From Meridianimarinicoccus sp. MJW13 (GTDB lineage Bacteria > Pseudomonadota > Alphaproteobacteria > Rhodobacterales > Rhodobacteraceae), in assembly GCF_014901205.1 (NCBI RefSeq), contig NZ_JACNMU010000005.1, positions 124,001 to 188,000 on the forward strand: a stretch of DNA of 64,000 nt. Reading direction: 5' to 3'. The notes beneath the pieces are model-generated. The model was not told the DNA's origin, searched no databases, and was given only the letters and a program-made list of their open reading frames with translations. A program made the position numbers and the translations under genes. Positions 47,349-57,216 of the stretch are shown here, one piece after another. Every line of letters starts with the position of its first letter. Position 1 is the first letter of the stretch.

Positions 47349-48182
47349 CTAGCCCTTGACCGCGCCCTGCGTCAGCCCCGAGATCAGGCGCTTCTGTACC
47401 AGCAGGAACAGCACCGTGGCGGGCATGGCCCCGACGATGCCGCCTGCGGTCAGCAAGCCCCATTGCACTTCGTATTCGCCGATCAGCGTCTGCACCGCGA
47501 CGGTGATGGTGCGCACGTTGCGCCCGCCCAGCGTGAGCGCATAAAGGTATTCGTTCCACGAGGTGATGAAGATGTAGATGCCGGTGGCGATGATCCCCGG
47601 CAGACACAGCGGCAGCACCACCCGCACCAGCGCCTGCATCCGGGTACAGCCGTCGGTCATCGCGGCTTCGTCCAGCGATCGCGGGATGCCGTTCATGTAG
47701 CTGACCATCATCCAGATCGAGAACGGGATCGCGATGGTGGAATTGGCGATGATCAGCGCCAGATGCGTGTCCAGCAGCCCCAGCACCCGCATCAGCACGA
47801 ACAGCGGCAAGATCAGCAACACCAGCGGAAACATGTTGATCAGCAGGAATTGCAGCATCAGCAGCCGCTTGCCCGGAAAGTTGAAGCGCGAGAACGCATA
47901 GGCGGCGGTGACGCTCAGCGACAGGCCAACCAGAACGGTGCCGCTGGCCACGATCAGGCTGTCCAGCAGGTTGTCACCGAAGCCGACCGTATTGAACAGG
48001 CGGGTGTAATTCTCGATGGTGGCATTCCAGATCGACGGGCCTTCTGTGAACAGGGTGCTTTCGCGGCTGATCGAGGTCAGGAACATCCACAGGTACGGGC
48101 CCAGCGTAAAGGTCAGGATCGCCAGCATCGGCAGATCGACGGTCAGCAGGCGCTTGCCCAGCGACGGTTTGTGCAGCGCCAT
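47349..48182 (-). CDS. Carbohydrate ABC transporter permease (MalG type)
   Basis: The 277-residue inner-membrane protein has six membrane segments and the EAA loop [25 protein letters not shown], which contacts the ATPase. It starts ATG 48182, overlapping the stop of the MalF-type gene by one base. It is of the CUT1 class. Confidence 0.92.
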   Translation of the reverse strand: MALHKPSLGKRLLTVDLPMLAILTFTLGPYLWMFLTSISRESTLFTEGPSIWNATIENYTRLFNTVGFGDNLLDSLIVASGTVLVGLSLSVTAAYAFSRFNFPGKRLLMLQFLLINMFPLVLLILPLFVLMRVLGLLDTHLALIIANSTIAIPFSIWMMVSYMNGIPRSLDEAAMTDGCTRMQALVRVVLPLCLPGIIATGIYIFITSWNEYLYALTLGGRNVRTITVAVQTLIGEYEVQWGLLTAGGIVGAMPATVLFLLVQKRLISGLTQGAVKG

Positions 48183-49108
48183 CAGGACACCGCCTTTCCG
48201 GTCCGCTTCAGATAGAACACCACGACCACCATCAACAGCAGGGTGAACAGCACCGCGATGGCCGAGCCATAGCCGAAGTCCAGATTGGTGCGCGCCTTCA
48301 CGAAGGCATAGAGCGGCAGCGTGTAGGTGGCATAGCCCGGCCCGCCGCCGGTCATCACGAAGATCACGTCGAAACTGTTGGCGACCCAGATCATCCGCAG
48401 CAGCACGGCGGTCATCATCACCCCCGAGATGCCCGGCAGGGTGATGTAGCGAAACTGGTTCCAGGTGCTGGCGCCATCGATCGACGCCGCCTCGTAATAG
48501 CTGCGCGGGATGGATTGCAGCCCGGCCAGGATCATCACCGCGAAGAAGGGAAAGCCCTGCCAGGTCAGGGTCAGGATGATCGCCGCCAGCGCGGTATCGG
48601 GATCGGCCAGCCACGGGATGGCGCGCTGGATCAGGCCCAGCCGCAGTAGGAACTCGTTGGCGATGCCGTAGTTGCTGTCATAGATCCAGACCCACATCAG
48701 CGCGATCACCACCGAGGGCAACGCCCAGGGAATGATGATCAGCGCACGCGCGACGGGCCGCCACGGGAACGGCTGGTTCAGCAACAGCGCGGTGACCAGT
48801 CCCAGCAGCAATTGCGCGGGGATGGTGGTGGTCATCCAGATGATGGTGTGGCGCAGCGAAATCCAGAACACCTCGTCCTGAAGGGCGGCCTTGAAGTTGC
48901 CCAAGCCCACCCATTCGAAGTCATTGGGACGGAACAGGACATAGTCATGCAGGCTCATCCAGGCGGTCTGCACCATCGGAAAGAACACGATCGCAAGGGT
49001 GACGATCACCGCAGGCGACAGCATGGCATAGGGCAGGATCCGCCGCGACAGGGCCCGCGCGGGCGGGACATCGGCGTTCTGGACGGGGGGCAAGGATGCG
49101 TCTGTCAT
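48182..49108 (-). CDS. Carbohydrate ABC transporter permease (MalF type)
   Basis: The 308-residue protein has six to seven membrane segments and an EAA loop (PRSYYEAASIDGASTWNQF and on). It lies 69 nt after the binding-protein gene in the same operon and pairs with the MalG-type permease. Confidence 0.92.
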   Translation of the reverse strand: MTDASLPPVQNADVPPARALSRRILPYAMLSPAVIVTLAIVFFPMVQTAWMSLHDYVLFRPNDFEWVGLGNFKAALQDEVFWISLRHTIIWMTTTIPAQLLLGLVTALLLNQPFPWRPVARALIIIPWALPSVVIALMWVWIYDSNYGIANEFLLRLGLIQRAIPWLADPDTALAAIILTLTWQGFPFFAVMILAGLQSIPRSYYEAASIDGASTWNQFRYITLPGISGVMMTAVLLRMIWVANSFDVIFVMTGGGPGYATYTLPLYAFVKARTNLDFGYGSAIAVLFTLLLMVVVVFYLKRTGKAVS

Positions 49109-49177
49109 GACCTGCGGCGTTCGGGAAAGGAAGACAAGCGGCCGGGGCGCGACAGGCGCCCCGGCCAGGGGAGGACC

Positions 49178-50392
49178 CTATTTGCCGAAAAGCTCGGCAA
49201 TCTCGGCATTCATCTCGGCGGGTGTGATGTCCCCGATCAGCACCCGTTGCATCGAGGTCGGCCAGACCGTGTTCACGAAGTCCGCCGTAGCCGAGCTGTT
49301 GGGCAACATCTGCGCGAACGGCAGACTGTCGACGGTGGCTTGCACGAAGCGCTGCGGATGCAGCGACCAGCTTTGGCTGTCGGCCTTGACCACGGGAAGC
49401 TGCCCGGTGGCCGCGTTGAACATGGAATTGTTGCCTGCCGAGGACAGGAAGCTGATCCATTTCCAGGCGGCCTCCTTGTCTTCGGCGTTGGCCAGGACGG
49501 CGGTGCTTTCGTCCCCGAAGGCGGTCCAGCGTCCGCCGCCGCATTCCGGCACCGGCGCGGCCGACACCTTGTCGCCCAGGGCTTCGACCATGCCGTTGGC
49601 CGAGCCGATGTGATGGATCGTCATGGCCGTCTTGCCGGCCTTGAAGCCACCAATGATCTCCTGAAAGCCGTCGTTGGGCGCGGATGGCGGGAAGGCCTCG
49701 TCGGTCTGGAACAGGTCGGCTACGAATTGCGTGCCAGCCACCCCCGCTTCGGAGGTCAGCCCATCGGTCAGGCTGACGCCCTCGCGACCCAACGTGAAGC
49801 TGGCCCAATGGTCGTGCCCGCCCTTGGCACCGCGAAACCCGAAGCCATAGACATCGATCTGGCCATCGCCGTCGGTGTCGCGGGTCAGCGCCTTGGCCGC
49901 ATCGCGGAATTCCTCGCAGGTGGTGGGCACCGCCAGCCCCAGTTCCTCGAACATGTCGGGGCGGTAATACAGGTACAGCACCACGTATTGCACCGGCAGG
50001 TAGTACTGCTTGCCATCCGGTCCCTTGGCCAGCTCCAGCAGGTTGTCCAGAAGCTGGTCCCGCCCGTCCCAGCTTGCCAGTTCGTCGTCGATCGGAGCCA
50101 GCGCGCCCATTTCCACCAGTCGGGGCTGGGCGAAGGCCTTGACCATGGCCGCATCGGGCGCGTTGCCGCCGATGATCGCCGTGTACAACTGGTCGTAATA
50201 GCTGTTCCATGGCACGTTGTCGGCTTCGATCTTGATGCCGGGATTGGCCTCTTCAAAGGCTGCGATCAGCGCATCCATCGGGTTGTCGGCATTGTCGAAG
50301 TGATACCAGAACCGAACCGTGCTGTCGGCCTGCGCCAGACCGGCCACCAGCGCCAGTGCCGAGGCAAACCCCAGTGTTTTCGCGAGTTTCAT
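49178..50392 (-). CDS. Extracellular sugar-binding protein of the ABC transporter
   Basis: The 404-residue precursor has a signal peptide (cleavage near GLAQADS) and then STVRFWYHFDNADNP, the usual opening of family 1 solute-binding proteins. NDGFQEIIGGFKAGKTAMTI and PVPECGGGRWTAFGDES are typical inner regions. GGGAGGAC lies upstream. The ligand is not known; an oligosaccharide or glycerol phosphate-like compound would suit CUT1. Confidence 0.92.
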   Translation of the reverse strand: MKLAKTLGFASALALVAGLAQADSTVRFWYHFDNADNPMDALIAAFEEANPGIKIEADNVPWNSYYDQLYTAIIGGNAPDAAMVKAFAQPRLVEMGALAPIDDELASWDGRDQLLDNLLELAKGPDGKQYYLPVQYVVLYLYYRPDMFEELGLAVPTTCEEFRDAAKALTRDTDGDGQIDVYGFGFRGAKGGHDHWASFTLGREGVSLTDGLTSEAGVAGTQFVADLFQTDEAFPPSAPNDGFQEIIGGFKAGKTAMTIHHIGSANGMVEALGDKVSAAPVPECGGGRWTAFGDESTAVLANAEDKEAAWKWISFLSSAGNNSMFNAATGQLPVVKADSQSWSLHPQRFVQATVDSLPFAQMLPNSSATADFVNTVWPTSMQRVLIGDITPAEMNAEIAELFGK

Positions 50393-50422
50393 TCGAAGTC
50401 CTCCCTTGCTAGTCCGCCCTTC

Positions 50423-51331
50423 TCAGGCGGTGATGTCCTGAAAGATCTGCCCGGCGCGGTCGAAAGCGCCCCGCGCTTCCGGCAGCGCCTGCCCCATCTG
50501 CATGAAGCCGTGCACAACGCCATCGATCCGGTCATATCGATCGTCCCGCCCCAGCCCGCGCAGGCGGGCAACCAACTGTTCGGTGTCCGACAGCAGCGGG
50601 TCGAGTTCGGCGGCATTGAGATAAAGCGACGGCAGCGCGGCCAGTTGCGCATCGCTTGCCCGCAGCGGGGCGACACAGGCATCGGCGCGCATATCGGGAT
50701 CGGCGTACCAGTTCCAATAGCGATTCATCTTGTCCCGCGTCAGGCCCGGCCCTTCGCCATGCGCGACATAGCTTTCGGTATCGAAATCCGCGTCGTAGAC
50801 GCCGTAGAACAGCAAGGCCGCGACGGGCAGATACTCTGCCGCGTCGATCATGCGCAGCATCGCCGCGAAGGCCAGGTTCGCGCCGGCACTGTCGCCGCAA
50901 ATGCCCCAGACACGCGCGCTGTCTCGCCCCCGCCAGGCCGCCAGAACATCCTCAAGACCCGCCGGATAGGGGTTTTCCGGGGCCAGCCGGTAGTCCACCG
51001 TCAGAACCGGGCAGGCACAGGCCAGCGCCAGACGCCGGGCCGCGCCTTCGTGCGTGATCGGCGAGCAGAACGCCCATCCACCGCCATGCACATGCAGCAG
51101 CGCATGGGTGCCCTTGTCATTGGCGGGCACCACCCAGCGCGCCGGCAGACCCGCATGAAGCACATTGCGCGCCTCGGCCATTTCGGGCAGCGGATCGTTC
51201 CAGCGCAGGTTGCACAGGGCGGCCATCGTGCGCCCGTGCTGCGGCGCCATCCGGGTCGGATCGCCAAGGTCCGCATCCTCGCGGGCCAGGCGGTCAAGCA
51301 CCCGCCGCATCGAGGGGCTGGGCTGGGTCAT
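50423..51331 (-). CDS. Alpha/beta hydrolase of the HSL esterase family
   Basis: The 302-residue protein has the oxyanion-hole motif HVHGGGWAFCS and the nucleophile motif GICGDSAGANLAF of hormone-sensitive lipase-type esterases; the acid and histidine are near DPLLS and VVHGFMQMG. It overlaps gntR by four bases and lies 30 nt before the binding-protein gene. In this place it probably removes an ester group from the imported sugar or opens a lactone. Confidence 0.88.
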   Translation of the reverse strand: MTQPSPSMRRVLDRLAREDADLGDPTRMAPQHGRTMAALCNLRWNDPLPEMAEARNVLHAGLPARWVVPANDKGTHALLHVHGGGWAFCSPITHEGAARRLALACACPVLTVDYRLAPENPYPAGLEDVLAAWRGRDSARVWGICGDSAGANLAFAAMLRMIDAAEYLPVAALLFYGVYDADFDTESYVAHGEGPGLTRDKMNRYWNWYADPDMRADACVAPLRASDAQLAALPSLYLNAAELDPLLSDTEQLVARLRGLGRDDRYDRIDGVVHGFMQMGQALPEARGAFDRAGQIFQDITA

Positions 51332-52029
51332 GTGGACACTCCCTGCAGGGTCAGGTCGGGACCGAAATCCACGATGGTCAGGATATGATGCGACAGCAGC
51401 CGGTGCAGTGCGGGCGCATCCCGCGCTGCCAGCGCCTCGATGATCGGCACATGGCGTTCGGCGGTTTCCTCCAGCGCGCGGTTGGGCTGGGACCGCTGGA
51501 TCTTGTAACGGTGGTTGTGGATCAGGCAGCGGGTCAGGATCGGCGTCACCAGCGGCAGATCGGCGGTTTCGAACAGGCGCAGGTGAAAGGCCCGGTCATA
51601 GACCGAAAGCAGGTATTCATCCGCATCCCGCGCGGCATTGCGCATGGCATTCAGCAGATTGCGCAGATCGGCCAGCAATGGTTCGTCGGTGCGCGCGACA
51701 ACGCGGTCCAGCGTGCTGCATTCCACCTCGTGCCGGATCCTCAGCAGTGCGGCGGCATCGTCGGCATTGCAGGGCGCCACATGAGTGCCGCGATTGGGTT
51801 GGCGGATCACCAGCCCCTCCTCGTGCAACTGCATCAGCGCCTCGCGCACCGTGCTTTGGCTGCATTGAAACCGCTGCGCCAGATCCAGCTCGGTCAGGGC
51901 CTTTCCGGGCGCCAGATCGCCCAGCACGATGTCCTTTTGCAGCGCCACGAACAGCGCATGGCTGCGGCGGCTGGACTGGCGCGGCACCAGCGTCGGGACC
52001 GCGGATGTGTCAAAGCTTTCGATGGCCAT
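51328..52029 (-). CDS. GntR-family regulator (FCD type)
   Basis: The 233-residue protein has an N-terminal winged helix (LTELDLAQRFQCSQSTVREALMQLHEEGLV) and a helical FCD effector domain (LRIRHEVECSTLDRVVAR and on). It heads the leftward sugar operon and is divergent from the ABC ATPase gene. Two identical palindromes in the spacer are its likely operators, so it probably controls both sides and is released by the sugar or a breakdown product. Confidence 0.9.
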   Translation of the reverse strand: MAIESFDTSAVPTLVPRQSSRRSHALFVALQKDIVLGDLAPGKALTELDLAQRFQCSQSTVREALMQLHEEGLVIRQPNRGTHVAPCNADDAAALLRIRHEVECSTLDRVVARTDEPLLADLRNLLNAMRNAARDADEYLLSVYDRAFHLRLFETADLPLVTPILTRCLIHNHRYKIQRSQPNRALEETAERHVPIIEALAARDAPALHRLLSHHILTIVDFGPDLTLQGVST

Positions 52030-52080
52030 GGCCTGCGTGCGCTCCCCGTCGCCCGGTCAACGGGCTTGTTCGTGCATCTC

Positions 52081-52110
52081 ATTATCGATAACATCCTTAT
52101 TATCGATAAC
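52081..52110. promoter_or_regulatory. Twin GntR operator sites
   Basis: ATTATCGATAAC occurs twice, at 52081-52092 and 52099-52110, with an 18-bp period. Each holds the perfect 10-bp palindrome TTATCGATAA. The spacer between gntR and the ATPase gene is 121 bp, so both promoters are likely covered. Confidence 0.75.
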
Positions 52111-52150
52111 GCAAGGTTGCAGTTGGCTTGCACCCGGAAGGAGACAGCAC

Positions 52151-53242
<1,092 letters not shown>

Positions 53243-53258
53243 CCCCTGCCCGTTCGGA

Positions 53259-53855
53259 TCAGCCGTCCAACTCGGTGTCCAGTTCGGCATCCCAGTACAG
53301 GAAGTCCATCCAGGTGTGATGCAGATGGTTGGGCGGGAATTTTCGGCCCAGGTTGCGCAATTCCATCGCAGTGGGCGCGCGCACCGGCTTGCGCAGGGAA
53401 AAGCCCACTTGTTTGAGTGTCTTGGAGCCCTTGCGAAGGTTGCACCGCCCGCAGGCCGCAACCACGTTTTCCCAGCTTGTGATGCCACCACGGGCGCGTG
53501 GGATCACGTGATCGAAGGTCAGGTCGCCCTTGTCGCCGCAGTACTGGCATGAAAATTCATCCCTCAGAAACAAATTAAAGCGCGTGAAGGCCACGCGCTT
53601 TTGAGGTTTGACGAAATCTCTGAGGACAACAACCGAAGGGATCTTGATCTCGGTCGTGGGGCTTCGGACCACCGTGTCGTATTCGGCAATGATGTCCACC
53701 CGATCCAGGTAAGCCGCCTTCACCGCCTCCTGCCAGGGCCACAGCGACAGCGGGTAATAGGACAGCGGACGGTAGTCCGCGTTCAGCACAAGCGCCGGGT
53801 GGTGCTTGAGGTTCTGAGGTTCCCGAACGAAGTTGGTCCTGAATTCCACGTTCAT
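53259..53855 (-). CDS. HNH endonuclease-domain protein
   Basis: The 198-residue protein has an HNH core: CQYCGDKGDLTFDHVIPRA then GGITSWENVVAACGRCNLRKG, with paired CxxC zinc knuckles. The first 90 residues form a conserved domain (LNADYRPLSYYPLSLWPWQEA). Such stand-alone genes are common in alphaproteobacteria and cyanobacteria, and are usually not part of phages or restriction systems. Its role is unknown, and there is no methylase partner nearby. Confidence 0.88.
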   Translation of the reverse strand: MNVEFRTNFVREPQNLKHHPALVLNADYRPLSYYPLSLWPWQEAVKAAYLDRVDIIAEYDTVVRSPTTEIKIPSVVVLRDFVKPQKRVAFTRFNLFLRDEFSCQYCGDKGDLTFDHVIPRARGGITSWENVVAACGRCNLRKGSKTLKQVGFSLRKPVRAPTAMELRNLGRKFPPNHLHHTWMDFLYWDAELDTELDG

Positions 53856-54006
53856 CTGTGCGCTGATCCCTAGCCTGACCGGCGGGACGGCGCCAACGCC
53901 CCTTCGGCACCATGACTATATATGGCGTTCGCCATCCGACAACCCCCGCTAGATGCTGTAGAGGTCGCTTTCGGGATAGAGGGTCGCTGTAACGCGAATG
54001 TGACGC

Positions 54007-54681
54007 CTATTCAGGCAGTTCCAGACCCAGTTGCTTGCGGATGAAGGACAGCGACACGCCCAGACCGTCAGGCGAAATCCCGTGGCCGGTGCCTTTCATG
54101 ACATGGGCGTAGACTTCGAATCCCGCGGCCGTCAGCGCATTTGCGGCTTCGGGCAGGGATTGTGGCGGCACCACGTCGTCCTGATCGCCGTGCAGCAGCA
54201 GCACCGGCGGGCGGCTCACCACCTCGGCGGCCAGCATTTCAGGCTCGACCAGGCGGCCCGAGAACCCCACGACGCCGGCCAGTTCTTCGGTTCGCCGGGG
54301 GGCCACATGCAGGCTCATCATCGTGCCTTGCGAAAAGCCCACAAGGATCATGCGGTTGGCCGGCAGGCCTTCGTCGACCAGCACCTGGTCGAGAAAGGCG
54401 TTCAGATCCTCGATGGCGCGGCCCATGCCCTGCATCGCCGCTTCCTCGCTGGAGCCGTCGATCCAGGGGATCGGGAACCACTGGAAGCCCGCCGGATTCA
54501 TCGGGCAGACCTCGGGCGCGTTGGGCGCCAGGAACACGGCGTTGGGCAGATGCTGCGCCAGCGGCTCGGACAGGCCCAGCAGATCGTTTCCGTCGGCGCC
54601 ATAGCCGTGCAGGAACACCACGATCGAATCGGCTGTGCCCGATGCCGCGTCCTTGCGGCCAAATTCCAGTACCCGTGTCAT
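54007..54681 (-). CDS. Alpha/beta hydrolase (phospholipase/carboxylesterase type)
   Basis: The 224-residue protein resembles small carboxylesterases of the YpfH type: VFLHGYGADGNDL holds the oxyanion hole, VGFSQGTMMSLH the nucleophile, LLHGDQDDVVP the acid and TGHGISPDGL the histidine. ATG 54681 overlaps the glycosylase stop by four bases. Substrate unknown. Confidence 0.88.
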   Translation of the reverse strand: MTRVLEFGRKDAASGTADSIVVFLHGYGADGNDLLGLSEPLAQHLPNAVFLAPNAPEVCPMNPAGFQWFPIPWIDGSSEEAAMQGMGRAIEDLNAFLDQVLVDEGLPANRMILVGFSQGTMMSLHVAPRRTEELAGVVGFSGRLVEPEMLAAEVVSRPPVLLLHGDQDDVVPPQSLPEAANALTAAGFEVYAHVMKGTGHGISPDGLGVSLSFIRKQLGLELPE

Positions 54682-55307
54682 CTGATCCCCTCGCGATCCT
54701 TTGCCACCCGGTAGTAGGCCCACAGAAGCCGGGCGGCAACCGACCGCCATGGCGTCCAGGGCGCGGCCATCTCGCGCAGGGCCTTTTCGCTGGGGCGATC
54801 CTCCAGACCGAACAGCAGGCGCGCGCTTTCCTGCAGCGCCAGATCCCCCGGTGCAAAGACATCCGCCCGGCCCAGCGAGAACATGGCGTAGATCTCGGCG
54901 GTCCAGCGGCCGATGCCCGGCACCTCGACCAGCGTGGCGATCACCTCATCACAGGGGCAGTCGCGCAGGGCGGCATAGCGGATGCGCGCCTCGGCCAGCG
55001 CCCTGGCATAGCGGATCTTCTGGCGCGACAGCCCGCAGGCCCTCAAGTCTTCCTCGCTGGCCCAGAGGATCTTGCGCGGCCCGGTCAATCGCGCCGCCTT
55101 CAACCGGCCCCAGATCGCATCCGCCGCCGCGACCGAGACCTGCTGGCTGACGATGGCGCCCAGCAGCGCCTCGAACCCGTCCTTGCGGCGGCGCAGCGGC
55201 AACGGGCCGGTCAGGGCCAGCGCGTCGGCAAAGCGCGGTTCGATCCGGGCCAGATGCGCGGCGCCTTCTGCCACGCAAGCGGGCGTCATGATGATACGTT
55301 CGTCCAT
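54678..55307 (-). CDS. DNA-3-methyladenine glycosylase (AlkA-like)
   Basis: The protein removes alkylated purines in base-excision repair. The 209-residue product has the helix-hairpin-helix LVEVPGIGRWTAEIYAMF and the catalytic aspartate in ADVFAPGDLALQ, the HhH-GPD arrangement without the iron-sulfur cluster. AGGGAG lies 6 nt before ATG 55307. It overlaps the cobK end by 22 bases. Confidence 0.9.
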   Translation of the reverse strand: MDERIIMTPACVAEGAAHLARIEPRFADALALTGPLPLRRRKDGFEALLGAIVSQQVSVAAADAIWGRLKAARLTGPRKILWASEEDLRACGLSRQKIRYARALAEARIRYAALRDCPCDEVIATLVEVPGIGRWTAEIYAMFSLGRADVFAPGDLALQESARLLFGLEDRPSEKALREMAAPWTPWRSVAARLLWAYYRVAKDREGIR

Positions 55308-56044
55308 GTCTGCTCCCTGATCCAATCCAATGCCTGCGTGACCGAGGCCAGCACCCGGCCTTCTGGCTGCGGCGGGCGCGCGACCATGACGACCGGCAGG
55401 CCCAACGCGCGGGCCGCTTCCAGTTTGGCCCGGCCTGCCGCCCCTCCTGCGTTCTTGGTCACCAGCAGGTCGACCCGGAACCTGCGGAAAAGCGCGATCT
55501 CGGCGTCACGGGTGAAGGGCGGGCGTCCGACCACGTAGTCACCCCGCGGCCAGGGGAAGGGCGCGGGGGACAGATCGATGCGGCGGCAGATGACTTGATG
55601 CCGGTCCATCCCGGTATAGGCGTCCAGATGCTCTGGCCCCGTCGCCATGAACACCCGCGCACCCTCGGGCACCTGCGCGGCGACCTCGGCTTCGCTGGCC
55701 ACCTCGGTCCAGCGGTCACCCGGTCCGGCCTGCCATGCAGGGCGCAGAACCCGCGCATGGGCGACGCCGTGCTGGCGGCACAGGCGCGCGGTGCGGGCCG
55801 CGATCCGGTGCGCGAAGGGATGGGTGGCATCCAGCACCGCCTGCACCCGGTGCCGCGCCAGATAATCGGCAAACCCCGCATCCCCACCAAACCCCCCGAC
55901 CCGTGTCGGCAGCCCAAGGTCCGCAGGGCGCGCAGTGGTTCCTGCCAGCGAGGCGGTCGCCGCGATCTCAGGCATCCCGGCCAGTGCGCGGGCGACCTGC
56001 CGAGCCTCGGTGGTACCGGCCAGCAGCAGCAAGCGCAGGCTCAT
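55286..56044 (-). CDS. cobK: Precorrin-6A reductase
   Basis: CobK reduces the corrin ring of precorrin-6A with NADPH in cobalamin synthesis. The 252-residue protein starts RLLLLAGTTEARQVARALA and has VLDATHPFAHRIAARTA and LVTKNAGGAAGRAKLEAARALGLPVVMV, all family segments. It overlaps cbiD by four bases. Confidence 0.95.
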   Translation of the reverse strand: MSLRLLLLAGTTEARQVARALAGMPEIAATASLAGTTARPADLGLPTRVGGFGGDAGFADYLARHRVQAVLDATHPFAHRIAARTARLCRQHGVAHARVLRPAWQAGPGDRWTEVASEAEVAAQVPEGARVFMATGPEHLDAYTGMDRHQVICRRIDLSPAPFPWPRGDYVVGRPPFTRDAEIALFRRFRVDLLVTKNAGGAAGRAKLEAARALGLPVVMVARPPQPEGRVLASVTQALDWIREQTWTNVSS

Positions 56045-57108
56045 GTCGCCCCGGCCCGACCAAGGATCGTGCCTTTGCGGTCAATCACCACCACATCAGC
56101 CTGCACCGGCGCGTCGCGCAGCAGCGCAAACACGGTGTCCAGCGCCCGGTCGGCCACCACCTGTGCCAGCCCCGGACCGGCAATCTCCAGCGCCTGCAAT
56201 GCGGTATTGGCGGCGGACACATCGGCCAGTCCGGCCTGCTGCGCCCAGCCGTTCAGCACCGCGAAGTCCACCTGGCTGCGGCCCGAATGCAGGTCCCGCG
56301 CCCCCTGCCCCAGCTTGGTCAGCTTGCCGATGCCGCCGCCGATTGTGATGCGCGCCACCGGGTGCCGTGCGAGGTATTTCAACAACCCGCCCGCGAAATC
56401 GCCCATGTCCAGCATGGCGTGATCCGGCAGACCGTACAGGCGCTGCACCGTTGTCTCGCTGGTGGCCCCGGTGCAGCCCGCCACATGGGTCAGCCCATCG
56501 GCTCGCGCCACATCGATGCCGCGATGGATCGAGGCGATCCAGGCCGCGCAGGAAAACGGTCGCACGATGCCCGTGGTGCCCAGCACCGACAGCCCGCCCT
56601 TGATACCCAGCCGCGGGTTCCACGTCTTTTGCGCCAGTTCCGCCCCGCCGGGGATCGAGACGGTCAGTTCCACATCGCCTCGCTGGCCAAAGCGCGCGGC
56701 CTGCTCGGCCACCACGCCCTGCATCATGGTCCGGGGCACCGGGTTGATCGCAGGCTCGCCCACTGCCACCGGCAGGCCGGGCATGGTGACCACGCCAACC
56801 CCCGCACCCGCACGGAAAACCACCCCCGCCCCCGGCGCCAACGCCCGCGCGCGCACGCGGATCACCGCGCCATGGGTCACATCCGGATCGTCGCCCGCGT
56901 CCTTCATGACCCCGCATTCCGCCCAATCCGGCCCCGTCGCGCAGTCCTGTAGGTCGAACAGCGGGGTTTCGCCCTTGGGCAGCACGATCCGCACCGTCGG
57001 CGGAAACGCCCCGCCCCACAGCCGTTCCAGCGCGCCCAGGGTGGCGGCGGTGGCACAGGCGCCCGTGGTCCAGCCACGGCGCAGCGCGGGAGGTGTGCGA
57101 GCGGTCAT
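56041..57108 (-). CDS. cbiD: Cobalt-precorrin-5B C1-methyltransferase
   Basis: CbiD adds the C1 methyl in corrin ring synthesis, best known from the anaerobic path. The 355-residue protein has LRRGWTTGACATAATLGAL near the N-terminus, MVTMPGLPVAVGEPAINPVP-like motifs at mid-length (VVTMPGLPVAVGEPAINPVP) and GCTGATSETTVQRLYGL late. ATG 57108 fits the family start; the open frame beyond it runs antisense to cobA. It pairs with cobK. Confidence 0.93.
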   Translation of the reverse strand: MTARTPPALRRGWTTGACATAATLGALERLWGGAFPPTVRIVLPKGETPLFDLQDCATGPDWAECGVMKDAGDDPDVTHGAVIRVRARALAPGAGVVFRAGAGVGVVTMPGLPVAVGEPAINPVPRTMMQGVVAEQAARFGQRGDVELTVSIPGGAELAQKTWNPRLGIKGGLSVLGTTGIVRPFSCAAWIASIHRGIDVARADGLTHVAGCTGATSETTVQRLYGLPDHAMLDMGDFAGGLLKYLARHPVARITIGGGIGKLTKLGQGARDLHSGRSQVDFAVLNGWAQQAGLADVSAANTALQALEIAGPGLAQVVADRALDTVFALLRDAPVQADVVVIDRKGTILGRAGAT

Positions 57109-57216
57109 GCCAACGTGCCTACAAGAAAGGCAGGCCTGCGCGCAATCGACGGCGTTTCGCAACACCGGGGCCGCGACGGACTTTCCCAGCGGCGCAAGGG
57201 ACGGCATAAGCAGGCC

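Noticed and set aside
48812-51388. An 858-codon open frame on the plus strand
   Set aside because: It is antisense to the permease, binding-protein and esterase genes, with no motif of its own.
53259-53855. HNH nuclease as sign of a mobile or defence island
   Set aside because: No methylase, helicase, integrase or repeat is near, and the base composition matches the neighbours.
57109-57216. Possible cobalamin riboswitch between cbiD and cobA
   Set aside because: The 108-bp spacer is too short and lacks the conserved B12-box sequence.
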